Shown here: piece after piece, positions 43,035 to 51,262 of the stretch | How the letters are laid out: each line of letters starts with the position of its first letter | How positions within the stretch are numbered: the first letter of the stretch is position 1 | Source: CAVQKZ01 sp963837325 | GTDB taxonomy: Bacteria > Actinomycetota > Actinomycetes > Mycobacteriales > Jatrophihabitantaceae | Direction: 5' to 3' | NCBI GenBank assembly: GCA_963837325.1 | Contig: CAWIMV010000001.1 | Coordinates: forward strand, 1,116,001 to 1,180,000 | DNA length: 64,000 bases | Program-made: the position numbers and the translations under genes | Notes under the pieces: generated by a model | Seen by the model: the letters and a program-made list of their open reading frames with translations, nothing else | Database searches by the model: none | Told to the model about the DNA's origin: nothing

Positions 43035-44185
43035 GCGTGACTGCGGCGGCCGGTTTCCGGGCCGCGGGCGTGGCGGCTGGACTGAAGGCCGGCGGCGCGC
43101 CCGACGTGGCCCTCGTCGTCAACGAGGGCCCGCACGACGCGGCCGCAGCGGTGTTCACCGGCAACCGGGTCAAGGCCGCGCCGGTGCTCTGGTCCCAACA
43201 GGTGATCGCCGACGCACGCTTGCGCGCGGTCGTGCTGAACGCCGGCGGCGCGAACGCCTGCACCGGGCCGGAGGGCTTCGCCGATACGCACCGCACGGCC
43301 GAGCACGTGGCAGCGGTGCTCGGCCTCGGCGCGGGCGAGGTGGCGGCCTGCTCCACCGGGCTGATCGGCGAGCGCCTGCCGATGGTCGAACTGCTCAACG
43401 GCGTCGACGTGGCCGCGGCTGCGCTCAGCCACGATGGTGGCCCCGCCGCAGCCGAGGCAATCCGCACTACCGACACGGTGGCCAAGCAACACGTCTTCTG
43501 CCATGCCGACGGGTGGACGATCGGCGGCATGGCCAAGGGTGCGGGCATGCTGGCCCCCAGCTTGGCCACCATGCTGTGCGTGATCACTACCGACGCGGTC
43601 GCCGACGCAGGCGTCCTCGACTCGGCGCTGCGTGCGGCGACCCGCCTGACGTTCGACCGGCTCGACAGCGACGGTTGCATGTCCACCAACGACACGGTGC
43701 TGCTGCTGAGCAGTGGCGCGTCCGGCGTGGCCGCCGACCCGGCCGACATCGCAATCGGTGTCGGCGAGGTCTGCCAGAACCTGGCCTGGCAGTTGCTGGC
43801 CGACGCCGAAGGGTCCACGAAGGACATCACGATCGACGTCGCGGGCGCCGCGTCCGAACTCGACGCGCTCGAGGTCGGCCGGGCGATCGCCCGCAGCAAC
43901 CTGCTCAAGTGCGCGTTGTTCGGCAACGACCCGAACTGGGGCCGGGTGCTCGCCGCGATCGGGACAACCGGAGCCGCCTTTGAACCCGACCGGCTCGATG
44001 TGAGCATCAATCGTGTGGCGGTGTGCCGCAACGGGGCGGCCGGCGATGATCGCAGTGCCGTGGATCTGAGCGGCCGCGCCGTGCACATCCTCGTCGATCT
44101 GCACGCCGGCGAGAGCGGTGCGACGGTGTGGACGAACGACCTCAGCCACGCCTACGTCGAAGAGAACTCGGCCTACTCCTCATGA
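43031..44185 (+). CDS. argJ: Bifunctional glutamate N-acetyltransferase / ornithine acetyltransferase
   Basis: ArgJ moves the acetyl group from N-acetylornithine to glutamate and so runs the cyclic arginine pathway. The 384-residue precursor shows GFRAAGVAAGLKAGG at the N-terminus and the self-cleavage site MAKGAGMLAPSLATMLCVI, where the Thr in ATML becomes the N-terminal nucleophile of the beta chain. NDTVLLLSSGASG and FGNDPNWGRVLAAIG follow. The GTG overlaps the argC stop by 4 bp and the stop overlaps argB (ATGA). Presence of ArgJ fits the absence of argE or argA nearby. Confidence 0.96.
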   Translation: MSVTAAAGFRAAGVAAGLKAGGAPDVALVVNEGPHDAAAAVFTGNRVKAAPVLWSQQVIADARLRAVVLNAGGANACTGPEGFADTHRTAEHVAAVLGLGAGEVAACSTGLIGERLPMVELLNGVDVAAAALSHDGGPAAAEAIRTTDTVAKQHVFCHADGWTIGGMAKGAGMLAPSLATMLCVITTDAVADAGVLDSALRAATRLTFDRLDSDGCMSTNDTVLLLSSGASGVAADPADIAIGVGEVCQNLAWQLLADAEGSTKDITIDVAGAASELDALEVGRAIARSNLLKCALFGNDPNWGRVLAAIGTTGAAFEPDRLDVSINRVAVCRNGAAGDDRSAVDLSGRAVHILVDLHAGESGATVWTNDLSHAYVEENSAYSS

Positions 44186-45072
44186 CGAATCGCACCGAAG
44201 CACTGGCGAAGGCGAGCGTGCTCGTCGATGCCCTGCCGTGGCTCGAGCGATTCCACGGCAAGGTCGTCGTCGTCAAGTACGGCGGGAACGCGATGACCTC
44301 CCCGGAGCTGCAGCGGTCCTTCGCCGAAGACGTCGTGTTCTTGCGCTACGCGGGGCTCAAGCCGGTCATCGTGCACGGCGGCGGTCCGCAGATCACCGAG
44401 CACCTGACCAGGCTCGGCATCGAGAGCGAATTCCGCGGCGGGTTGCGGGTCACCACTCCGGAAGCCATGGCGATCGTCCGGATGGTGTTGGTCGGTCAGG
44501 TCAACGGCGATGTCGTAAACCTGATCAACGACCACGGCGCCTTCGCGGTCGGCTTGTCCGGCGAGGACGGCGGTCTGCTCACCGCGGCCCGCCGCACGCT
44601 GCTTGTCGACGGCGAGGCGGTCGACATCGGTCAGGTAGGTGACGTGGTCGCCGTCGACCCGGCAACCGTGCACGCCCTCCTCGACGCCGGCCGGATTCCG
44701 GTTATCGCCACGGTGGCCCGCGGCACCGACGGGTTGTCCTACAACGTGAACGCCGACAGCGCGGCGGCCGCGATCGCCGTCGGCGTCGGCGCGGAGAAGC
44801 TCGTCGTGCTCACCGACGTCGAGGGCCTCTACGCCGACTGGCCGGCCAGCTCCGAGATCATCAGCCGGATCGACGTGGAATCGTTGTCCGCGCTGCTGCC
44901 CAGCCTGTCGTCCGGGATGGCGCCCAAGATGGAGGCCTGCGTACGGGCTGTCGAGGGCGGCGTGACCAGTGCCCACGTCCTCGACGGCCGGGTGCCGCAC
45001 GCGTTGCTGCTGGAGGTCTTCACGTCTGACGGCATCGGCACCATGGTCTGCCCCGCGAAGGAGAACCCGTGA
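44182..45072 (+). CDS. argB: Acetylglutamate kinase
   Basis: ArgB phosphorylates N-acetylglutamate and is usually the arginine-inhibited step in organisms with ArgJ. The 296-residue amino-acid-kinase-fold protein shows VVVVKYGGNAM (ATP-binding Lys), VIVHGGGPQITEHL, GLSGEDGGLLTAA, YNVNADSAAAAIAVGVGAEKLVVLTDVEGLY and GMAPKMEACVRAVEGG. The length and an N-terminal helix before the first strand (ALAKASVLVDALPWLERF) match arginine-sensitive forms. The ATG overlaps argJ (ATGA); the longer upstream frame lies inside argJ. It overlaps argD by 4 bp. Confidence 0.96.
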   Translation: MTNRTEALAKASVLVDALPWLERFHGKVVVVKYGGNAMTSPELQRSFAEDVVFLRYAGLKPVIVHGGGPQITEHLTRLGIESEFRGGLRVTTPEAMAIVRMVLVGQVNGDVVNLINDHGAFAVGLSGEDGGLLTAARRTLLVDGEAVDIGQVGDVVAVDPATVHALLDAGRIPVIATVARGTDGLSYNVNADSAAAAIAVGVGAEKLVVLTDVEGLYADWPASSEIISRIDVESLSALLPSLSSGMAPKMEACVRAVEGGVTSAHVLDGRVPHALLLEVFTSDGIGTMVCPAKENP

Positions 45073-46271
45073 CTTTGTCAGAGCGCTGGGACGCCGTGAT
45101 GATGCCGAACTACGGCACCCCGCCGATCGAGCTCGAGCGCGGCCAGGGTGTGCGCGTGTGGGATGTCGACGGCCGCAAGTACCTCGACTTCGTCGCCGGT
45201 ATCGCCGTGTCCTCATTGGGGCACTCCCATCCCGCAATCGTGGCCGCGGTCACCGACCAGGTCGGCCGGCTCGTGCACACGTCCAACCTGGCCAGCCACG
45301 AGCCCGGCGTGCGGCTGGCCGAGCGGCTTGTGGACCTCCTCGGGCTGCCCGCGCGCGTTTTCTTCGCCAACAGTGGCGCCGAGGCGAACGAGTGCGCGCT
45401 GAAGCTCGCCCGAAAGCACGGCCGGGCGCTCGACCCCACCGGCGGCCGGTTGGAGGTGGTGGCCGCGACCAACAGCTTCCACGGCCGCACGCTGGGCGCG
45501 CTGGCGATCACGGGGAATGCGGCCAAACGCGAACCGTTCGCTCCGTTGCCCGGCCCAGTCACGTTCGTCGAGTTCGGCGACGCGGACGCGCTGCGGGCGG
45601 CGGTCACCGAGCGGACGGCGGCCGTGTTCGTCGAGCCGACCCTGGGGGAGGGCGGCGTCGTGTCGGCGCCGTCAGGCTACCTGCACGCGGCGCGGCAGGC
45701 GTGTGACGCAACCGGCGCCCTGCTGGTCGTCGACGAGGTGCAGAGCGGCGTCGGCCGCACCGGGCACTGGTTCGCCTGCCTGGCCGAAGGCGTGCGCCCG
45801 GACGTGATCACCCTGGCCAAGGGCCTGGGCGGCGGCCTGCCGATCGGTGCCTGTATCGGCGTCGGCCCAGCCGGGGAGCTGTTCGCGCCGGGTGATCACG
45901 GCAGCACGTTCGGCGGCAATCCGGTCTCGTGCGCGGCCGCGCTGGCCGTGCTGACCACGATTGCTGACGAGCACCTGCTCGATCAGGTCAAGCGCGTCGG
46001 GGAGTACCTGGCTCACGCGCTCGACGGGATCGACAGCCCACTCGTCAGTGGTACCCGCGGCAGCGGACTGTGGCGGGCGCTAGCCCTCACCGGCGCGCAC
46101 GCCCCGGCCATCGAGACTGCGGCCCGCGACCACGGGCTGCTCGTCAACGCCGTCAAGCCGGACGTCGTGCGGCTCGCCCCGCCCCTGATCCTCACCGAGG
46201 CCGACGTCGACCAGGCCGTCCCGTTGCTGGCCCGCGCAATCGACGAGGTGGCGGGAATGAGCAACTCATGA
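45069..46271 (+). CDS. argD: Acetylornithine aminotransferase
   Basis: ArgD is a class III PLP-dependent transaminase that converts N-acetylglutamate semialdehyde to N-acetylornithine. The 400-residue protein shows DVDGRKYLDFVAGIAVSSLGHSHP, FFANSGAEANECALKLARKH, NSFHGRTLGALAITG, LVVDEVQSGVGRTGHWFA and the PLP lysine Lys251 in ITLAKGLGGGLPIGA. HGSTFGGNPVSCAAALAVL contributes to the active site of the partner subunit. The GTG overlaps argB, and the stop overlaps argF (ATGA). It may also act in lysine synthesis, as in other bacteria. Confidence 0.95.
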   Translation: MTLSERWDAVMMPNYGTPPIELERGQGVRVWDVDGRKYLDFVAGIAVSSLGHSHPAIVAAVTDQVGRLVHTSNLASHEPGVRLAERLVDLLGLPARVFFANSGAEANECALKLARKHGRALDPTGGRLEVVAATNSFHGRTLGALAITGNAAKREPFAPLPGPVTFVEFGDADALRAAVTERTAAVFVEPTLGEGGVVSAPSGYLHAARQACDATGALLVVDEVQSGVGRTGHWFACLAEGVRPDVITLAKGLGGGLPIGACIGVGPAGELFAPGDHGSTFGGNPVSCAAALAVLTTIADEHLLDQVKRVGEYLAHALDGIDSPLVSGTRGSGLWRALALTGAHAPAIETAARDHGLLVNAVKPDVVRLAPPLILTEADVDQAVPLLARAIDEVAGMSNS

Positions 46272-47191
46272 CGCGCCACTTCCTGCGCGACGACGACCTG
46301 GCCCCGGAGGCGCTGCAAGACGTTCTCGATCTGGCCGAGCACATGAAGACCGACCGCTTCGGGCGCCGGCCGCTCGCGGGGCCGCAAGCTGTCGCCCTGA
46401 TCTTCGACAAGCCGACACTGCGCACCCAGCTCTCGTTCTCTGTCGGCGTCGCCGAGCTCGGCGGCCAGCCGATCGTGGTCGACGGCCGACTCGCCGGTAT
46501 CGGGGTGCGCGAGTCCGTCGCTGACGTCACCCGAGTGATCTCTCGGCAGGTGTCGGCCATCGTCTGGCGCACGTTCGGTCAGGAGCTTCTCGAGCAGGCC
46601 GCGGCGCTCAGCCCGGTCCCCGTGGTGAACGCGCTCACCGACCAGTTCCACCCGTGCCAGGTCCTGGCCGACCTCCTGACGATCCGCGAGCACAAGAAGC
46701 AGCTCGCGGGCCTGCGCCTGGCCTACCTGGGCGATGGCGCGAACAACATGGCGAACTCGTACCTGTTGGGCGGCGCCTCGGCCGGGCTGCACGTTCGGGT
46801 GGCCGGGCCAGAGGGCTACCAACCGGAACCTTCGATCGTGGCCGACGCGCAGCGCATCGCGGCCGCTACCGGAGGATCGGTCCTCATCACCGACGACCCG
46901 GCCGCCGCCCTCGACGGCGCCGACGTCGTGGCGACCGACACGTGGGTGTCGATGGGGCAGGAAACCGAGCAGGCCGAACGCGAAGCACCGTTGCGTCCCT
47001 ACGCAATCACCGCACAAGCCCTGCAGCGCGCGGCCGGCGACGCCATCGTGCTGCACTGCCTGCCCGCCTACCGCGGCAAGGAGATCGAGGCCGACGTCAT
47101 CGACGGCCCGCAGAGCGTGGTCTGGGACGAGGCCGAGAACCGGCTGCACGCGCAGAAGGCGCTGCTCACCTGGCTGCTGGAGTGCAGCTGA
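46268..47191 (+). CDS. argF: Ornithine carbamoyltransferase
   Basis: ArgF joins carbamoyl phosphate to ornithine to give citrulline. The 307-residue protein has DQFHPCQVLADLLTI (HPxQ motif), YLGDGANNMANSYLLGGASAG, TDTWVSMGQE (ornithine loop) and LHCLPAYRG (catalytic Cys). Oddly, the carbamoyl-phosphate loop, usually STRTR, reads K-P-T-L-R-T-Q at residues 48-54: the central Arg52-Thr53 pair is kept but Ser becomes Thr and the last Arg becomes Gln. The rest of the enzyme looks intact and the operon context is clear, so the function is not in doubt. The ATG overlaps argD (ATGA). Confidence 0.93.
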   Translation: MTRHFLRDDDLAPEALQDVLDLAEHMKTDRFGRRPLAGPQAVALIFDKPTLRTQLSFSVGVAELGGQPIVVDGRLAGIGVRESVADVTRVISRQVSAIVWRTFGQELLEQAAALSPVPVVNALTDQFHPCQVLADLLTIREHKKQLAGLRLAYLGDGANNMANSYLLGGASAGLHVRVAGPEGYQPEPSIVADAQRIAAATGGSVLITDDPAAALDGADVVATDTWVSMGQETEQAEREAPLRPYAITAQALQRAAGDAIVLHCLPAYRGKEIEADVIDGPQSVVWDEAENRLHAQKALLTWLLECS

Positions 47192-47751
47192 TGGCCGCGA
47201 CCAAGCGCCAGCCGGCATCGGTGCACGAGTTGACCGGCCCGCTCACCAAGGCGGCCCGACACGCCTGCATCGTCGCCGTGCTGGCCGATCACCCGGTGCG
47301 GTCCCAAGCCGAACTGTCCGCCGCGCTGCAGACCGCCGGGTTCCGGGTGACCCAGGCGACGCTGTCGCGTGATCTCGAAGAACTCGGGGCGGTGAAGCTG
47401 CGCACCGCCGACGGTGGCCTGCCCATCTACGTCGTCCCCGAGGACGGCTCGCCGCTCACCGCGCGCAGCCACGACGACGCCCCGCCGGTGCGGCTCGGGC
47501 GCCTGCTGTCCGAATTGCTCATCTCGGCCGAGGCCAGCGGCAACATCGTCGTGATCCGCACCCCGCCCGGCGCCTCGAACTTCCTGGCCAGCGCCATCGA
47601 CCGCGCCGGGCTGCCACAGGTCATCGGCACGATCGCAGGAGATGACACGATCCTGGCCGTCTCCCGTGACCCCGACGGCGGAGATGCGCTGGCCCGGCGG
47701 TTCATCGCCTGGGCCGGCCCCGATCACGAACCAGGAGACCGATCTCGGTGA
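47191..47751 (+). CDS. argR: Arginine repressor
   Basis: ArgR is the arginine-responsive hexameric regulator of arg genes. The 186-residue protein has an N-terminal winged helix (RQAC-type start AARHACIVAVLADHPVRSQ, recognition region GFRVTQATLSRDLEELGAVK). The C-terminal oligomerisation and arginine-binding domain contains NIVVIRTPPGASNFLASAID and GTIAGDDTILAVSRD. The ATG overlaps the last base of the argF stop (TGATG). Its likely target is the palindrome over the argC -10. The tail after FIAWAGPD is slightly longer than usual. Confidence 0.95.
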   Translation: MAATKRQPASVHELTGPLTKAARHACIVAVLADHPVRSQAELSAALQTAGFRVTQATLSRDLEELGAVKLRTADGGLPIYVVPEDGSPLTARSHDDAPPVRLGRLLSELLISAEASGNIVVIRTPPGASNFLASAIDRAGLPQVIGTIAGDDTILAVSRDPDGGDALARRFIAWAGPDHEPGDRSR

Positions 47752-49190
47752 GTAAGGTCCTGACGTCCCTTCCCGTGGGCGAGCGCGTCGGCATTGCGTT
47801 CTCCGGCGGCCTCGACACCTCCGTTGCCGTTGCCTGGATGCGTGCCAAAGGCGCGATCCCGTGCACCTACACCGCCGACATCGGCCAGTACGACGAGCCC
47901 GACATCTCGGGGGTGCCGGCGCGGGCCATGCAGTATGGCGCGGAGGTGGCCCGCGCGGTCGACTGCCGGCGAGAGCTGGTGGAGGAAGGGCTCGCGGCAT
48001 TGGCGTGCGGGGCCTTCCATATCCGGTCCGCAGGGCGGGCGTACTTCAACACCACTCCACTCGGGCGGGCCGTCACCGGCACCGTCCTGGTGCGCGAGAT
48101 GCAGTCTGACGACGTGCACATCTGGGGCGACGGCTCGACGTTCAAGGGCAACGACATCGAGCGGTTCTATCGCTACGGACTGCTCGCCAACCCGAGCCTT
48201 CGGATCTACAAGCCGTGGCTGGATGCCGACTTCGTCGGTGAGCTGGGTGGCCGCAACGAGATGAGCCAGTGGCTCGTGGAGCACCAGCTGCCGTACCGCG
48301 ACAGCAAGCAGAAGGCGTATTCGACCGACGCCAACATTTGGGGTGCCACTCACGAAGCCAAGACGCTGGAACACCTGGACGTCTCGATGGAGACGGTCGA
48401 GCCGATCATGGGCGTCAAGTTCTGGGACCCGAGCGTCACGATCGACGCCGAGGACGTCACGGTGCGATTCGCGGCCGGTCGGCCCGTCGCGGTCAACGGC
48501 ATCGCGTACGACGATCCCGTGGCGCTCGTCGTTGCCGCCAACGCGATCGGCGGCCGGCATGGGCTGGGCATGTCGGACCAGATCGAGAACCGGATCATCG
48601 AAGCCAAGTCCCGCGGCATCTACGAAGCGCCGGGCATGGCGCTGCTCTGGATCGCCTACGAACGGCTGCTCAACGCCATCCACAACGAGGACACCCTCGC
48701 CAACTACTACGCGGAGGGACGCCGTCTCGGCCGGTTGTTGTACGAGGGTCGATGGTTGGACCCACAGGCGCTGATGCTGCGCGAGTCGATCCAGCGCTGG
48801 GTGGCGTCGCTGGTCACCGGCCAGGTCACGCTGCGGCTGCGGCGGGGCGAGGACTACTCCGTTCTCGACACGCACGGTCCGGCCTTCTCCTACCACCCGG
48901 ACAAGTTGTCGATGGAGCGGATGGAGCACGCCGCATTCGGTCCGGGGGACCGGATCGGCCAGCTGACGATGCGCAACCTCGACATCGCCGACTCGCGAGC
49001 CAAGCTGGAGCAGTACGCCGCTCAGTCCGACGGCGAGCTCGGCCGCGCGTATCTGTTCGGGCAGCTGGAGGCGGCCGGCCTCGACGAGGGCCGCGCGAAC
49101 GAAATCGCCGCGAATCCCGATGCCGAGGGTCTGGCTGTGGCCGACGAGGACAGCCTCGACAACGCCGCGATGGAGTCCGGCGTTGACTGA
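47748..49190 (+). CDS. argG: Argininosuccinate synthase, long (E. coli-like) form
   Basis: ArgG joins citrulline and aspartate at the cost of ATP. The 480-residue protein is the long type 2 form: it begins with a leader before GIAFSGGLDTSVAVAWM (P-loop-like PP-motif), and has GAEVARAVDCRRELVEEG, TTPLGRAVTGTVLVREMQ and GNDIERFYRYGLLANPSLRIYKPWLD. The form of about 400 residues found in mycobacteria lacks several of these segments. Streptomycetes also have a long form. The GTG overlaps the argR stop (GTGA), with AGGAGA about 11 nt upstream. The gene is fully integrated in the operon, so if it was acquired it has replaced the original in place. Confidence 0.95.
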   Translation: MSKVLTSLPVGERVGIAFSGGLDTSVAVAWMRAKGAIPCTYTADIGQYDEPDISGVPARAMQYGAEVARAVDCRRELVEEGLAALACGAFHIRSAGRAYFNTTPLGRAVTGTVLVREMQSDDVHIWGDGSTFKGNDIERFYRYGLLANPSLRIYKPWLDADFVGELGGRNEMSQWLVEHQLPYRDSKQKAYSTDANIWGATHEAKTLEHLDVSMETVEPIMGVKFWDPSVTIDAEDVTVRFAAGRPVAVNGIAYDDPVALVVAANAIGGRHGLGMSDQIENRIIEAKSRGIYEAPGMALLWIAYERLLNAIHNEDTLANYYAEGRRLGRLLYEGRWLDPQALMLRESIQRWVASLVTGQVTLRLRRGEDYSVLDTHGPAFSYHPDKLSMERMEHAAFGPGDRIGQLTMRNLDIADSRAKLEQYAAQSDGELGRAYLFGQLEAAGLDEGRANEIAANPDAEGLAVADEDSLDNAAMESGVD

Positions 49191-50640
49191 CACCGAGGGC
49201 CGGGACGCGCACCAGCTGTGGGGCGGCCGGTTCGCCGGCGGCCCGGCGGACGCCCTCGCGGCGCTGTCGCTCTCGACCCATTTCGACTGGCGGCTGGCGC
49301 GCTACGACGTCGCCGGCTCGCGGGCCCACGCAGATGCGCTGCACACCGCGGGCCTCTTGACCGACGACGAACTCACTCGCCTGCATGCCACCCTGGCCGA
49401 GCTCGACGCCGACGTCGCATCCGGTGCGTTCGCACCCGCGGCGGCGGACGAGGACGTGCACACCGCGCTGGAACGCGGCCTGCTCGAACGGGTCGGCCCG
49501 GAACTCGGCGGCCGGCTGCGGGCTGGTCGTTCGCGCAACGACCAGATCGCCACGCTCATCCGGATGTACCTGCGCGAGGAGGCCCGGGCGCTCGGCAGCG
49601 AGGTACTCGCCCTCGTCGGAGCACTCGCCGACCAGGCCCGGCGGCACCACGGCGTCGCGATGCCCGGTCGCACCCATCTGCAGCACGCCCAGCCGGTGCT
49701 GCTCTCACACCATCTGCTGGCCCACTGCTGGTCGCTGATTCGTGACGTCGAGCGGCTCGTCGATTGGGACGACCGAGCGGCCGTCAGCCCGTACGGTTCG
49801 GGCGCGCTGGCGGGATCGTCACTCGGCCTCGACCCGGAACAGGTAGCCCGCGACCTCGGCTTCGCCGGGTCCAGCGAGAACTCGATCGACGCCACGGCGT
49901 CCCGCGATGTTGTCGCCGAATTCTCGTTCGTCGCGGCGATGCTGGGCGTCGACCTGTCCCGGATCGCGGAGGAGGTCGTGTTGTGGGCGACCAAGGAGTT
50001 CTCGTTCGTCACGCTCGACGACGCGTTCTCGACCGGCAGCTCGATCATGCCGCAGAAGAAGAATCCCGACGTTGCCGAGTTGGCGCGGGGCAAGGCCGGC
50101 CGGCTGATCGGCGACCACACCGGCCTGCTGGCCACGCTGAAGGGCCTACCGCTGGCCTACAACCGTGACCTGCAGGAGGACAAGGAGCCGGTGTTCGACG
50201 CGGTCGACACGTTGCATCTGTTGTTGCCGGCGATGACCGGCATGCTGGCGACACTGGTGTTCGACACCGATCGGCTCGAGTCGCTCGCGCCGCAGGGATT
50301 CTCGCTGGCCACCGATATCGCCGAGTGGCTGGTGCGGACGCGGGTGCCGTTCCGCGTGGCCCACGACATCGCGGGGCAGTGCGTTCGGGTGTGCGAGGCG
50401 CGTGGCATCGAACTGGGTCAGCTCAGCGACGACGACTTCGCCGCCATTTCGCCGAGTTTGACGCCGGCGGTCCGCGACGTGCTCACCGTGGCCGGGTCGC
50501 TGGCGTCGCGGTCCGGGCGCGGCGGGACCGCGCCGCAGCGGGTCGCGGAGCAGGCCCAGCGGCTCGACGGCGTGGCGGCGGTGCTGGCCGAATGGGCGGG
50601 GACCGACGTCTCCCGGAGGTCCGGTGCCGGTCGGACGTGA
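49183..50640 (+). CDS. argH: Argininosuccinate lyase
   Basis: ArgH splits argininosuccinate to arginine and fumarate. The 485-residue protein shows LWGGRFAGGPADALAALS at the N-terminus, RSRNDQIATLIRMYLRE, PGRTHLQHAQPVLLSHHLLA (catalytic His) and the fumarase-superfamily signature GSSIMPQKKNPDVAEL. The TTG at 49183 is chosen: GGAG lies 7 nt before it, it overlaps argG by 8 bp, and it gives the family N-terminus. The longer upstream frame lies inside argG. The end overlaps mpg by 17 bp. Confidence 0.94.
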   Translation: MTDTEGRDAHQLWGGRFAGGPADALAALSLSTHFDWRLARYDVAGSRAHADALHTAGLLTDDELTRLHATLAELDADVASGAFAPAAADEDVHTALERGLLERVGPELGGRLRAGRSRNDQIATLIRMYLREEARALGSEVLALVGALADQARRHHGVAMPGRTHLQHAQPVLLSHHLLAHCWSLIRDVERLVDWDDRAAVSPYGSGALAGSSLGLDPEQVARDLGFAGSSENSIDATASRDVVAEFSFVAAMLGVDLSRIAEEVVLWATKEFSFVTLDDAFSTGSSIMPQKKNPDVAELARGKAGRLIGDHTGLLATLKGLPLAYNRDLQEDKEPVFDAVDTLHLLLPAMTGMLATLVFDTDRLESLAPQGFSLATDIAEWLVRTRVPFRVAHDIAGQCVRVCEARGIELGQLSDDDFAAISPSLTPAVRDVLTVAGSLASRSGRGGTAPQRVAEQAQRLDGVAAVLAEWAGTDVSRRSGAGRT

Positions 50641-51262
50641 GCGGCTGAGCCGGCCGGCGCTCGAGCTGGCCCCCCGCCTGCTCGGCGCCGTGCTGGTCTC
50701 GCATGTGGGCGACGCCGAGGTGGCCGTGCGGCTCACCGAGGTCGAGGCGTACGAGGGCGTGGACGATCCGGCCTCCCACGCGTTCCGGGGGCAGACCCGG
50801 CGTACGGCAGTCATGTTCGGGCCCCCCGGGCACCTCTACTGCTACTTCACCTATGGCATGCACTGGTGCGCGAACATCGTCTGCGAGAGCGACGGGCACG
50901 CATCCGCCGTTCTGCTGCGAGCCGGCGCAGTGATCCGCGGGATCGACGTGGCGCGATCACGGCGGCCGGCGGCCAAGGCAACGGTCGAACTCGCCCGCGG
51001 CCCGGCCCGGCTGGCGAGCTGCCTAGGCCTGGGCGCGGCGCACAACGGCGCCGATCTCTGTAACCCCGCGTCGGCTGTCCGACTGGAATCGATGCCCCAC
51101 CGCCGGGCATCCGGCGTGCGCAGCGGCCCGCGGGTGGGCATCACGACCGCGACCGACCGGCCCTGGCGGTTCTGGCTCGCCGACGAGCCATCCGTTTCGG
51201 TGTTTCGGCCAGGCGGACGCAAGCGCGCGGCGCCGGACCGGCAGACTGACCCCCGTGACTGA
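50624..51262 (+). CDS. mpg: 3-Methyladenine DNA glycosylase (AAG/MPG family)
   Basis: This enzyme removes alkylated or deaminated purines from DNA in base excision repair. The 212-residue protein shows LAPRLLGAVLVSHVG, LTEVEAYEGVDDPASHAFRGQT with the catalytic Glu and Tyr, MFGPPGHLYCYFTYGMHWCANIV and LLRAGAVIRGID. RGPARLASCLGLGAAHNGADL also fits the family. The GTG start overlaps the end of argH by 17 bp. The end overlaps tyrS by 8 bp. The position between argH and tyrS matches the mycobacterial order. Confidence 0.92.
   Translation: MPVGRERLSRPALELAPRLLGAVLVSHVGDAEVAVRLTEVEAYEGVDDPASHAFRGQTRRTAVMFGPPGHLYCYFTYGMHWCANIVCESDGHASAVLLRAGAVIRGIDVARSRRPAAKATVELARGPARLASCLGLGAAHNGADLCNPASAVRLESMPHRRASGVRSGPRVGITTATDRPWRFWLADEPSVSVFRPGGRKRAAPDRQTDPRD

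Noticed and set aside
51241..51260. T-box leader before tyrS
   Set aside because: tyrS overlaps mpg by 8 bp, leaving no room for a leader.
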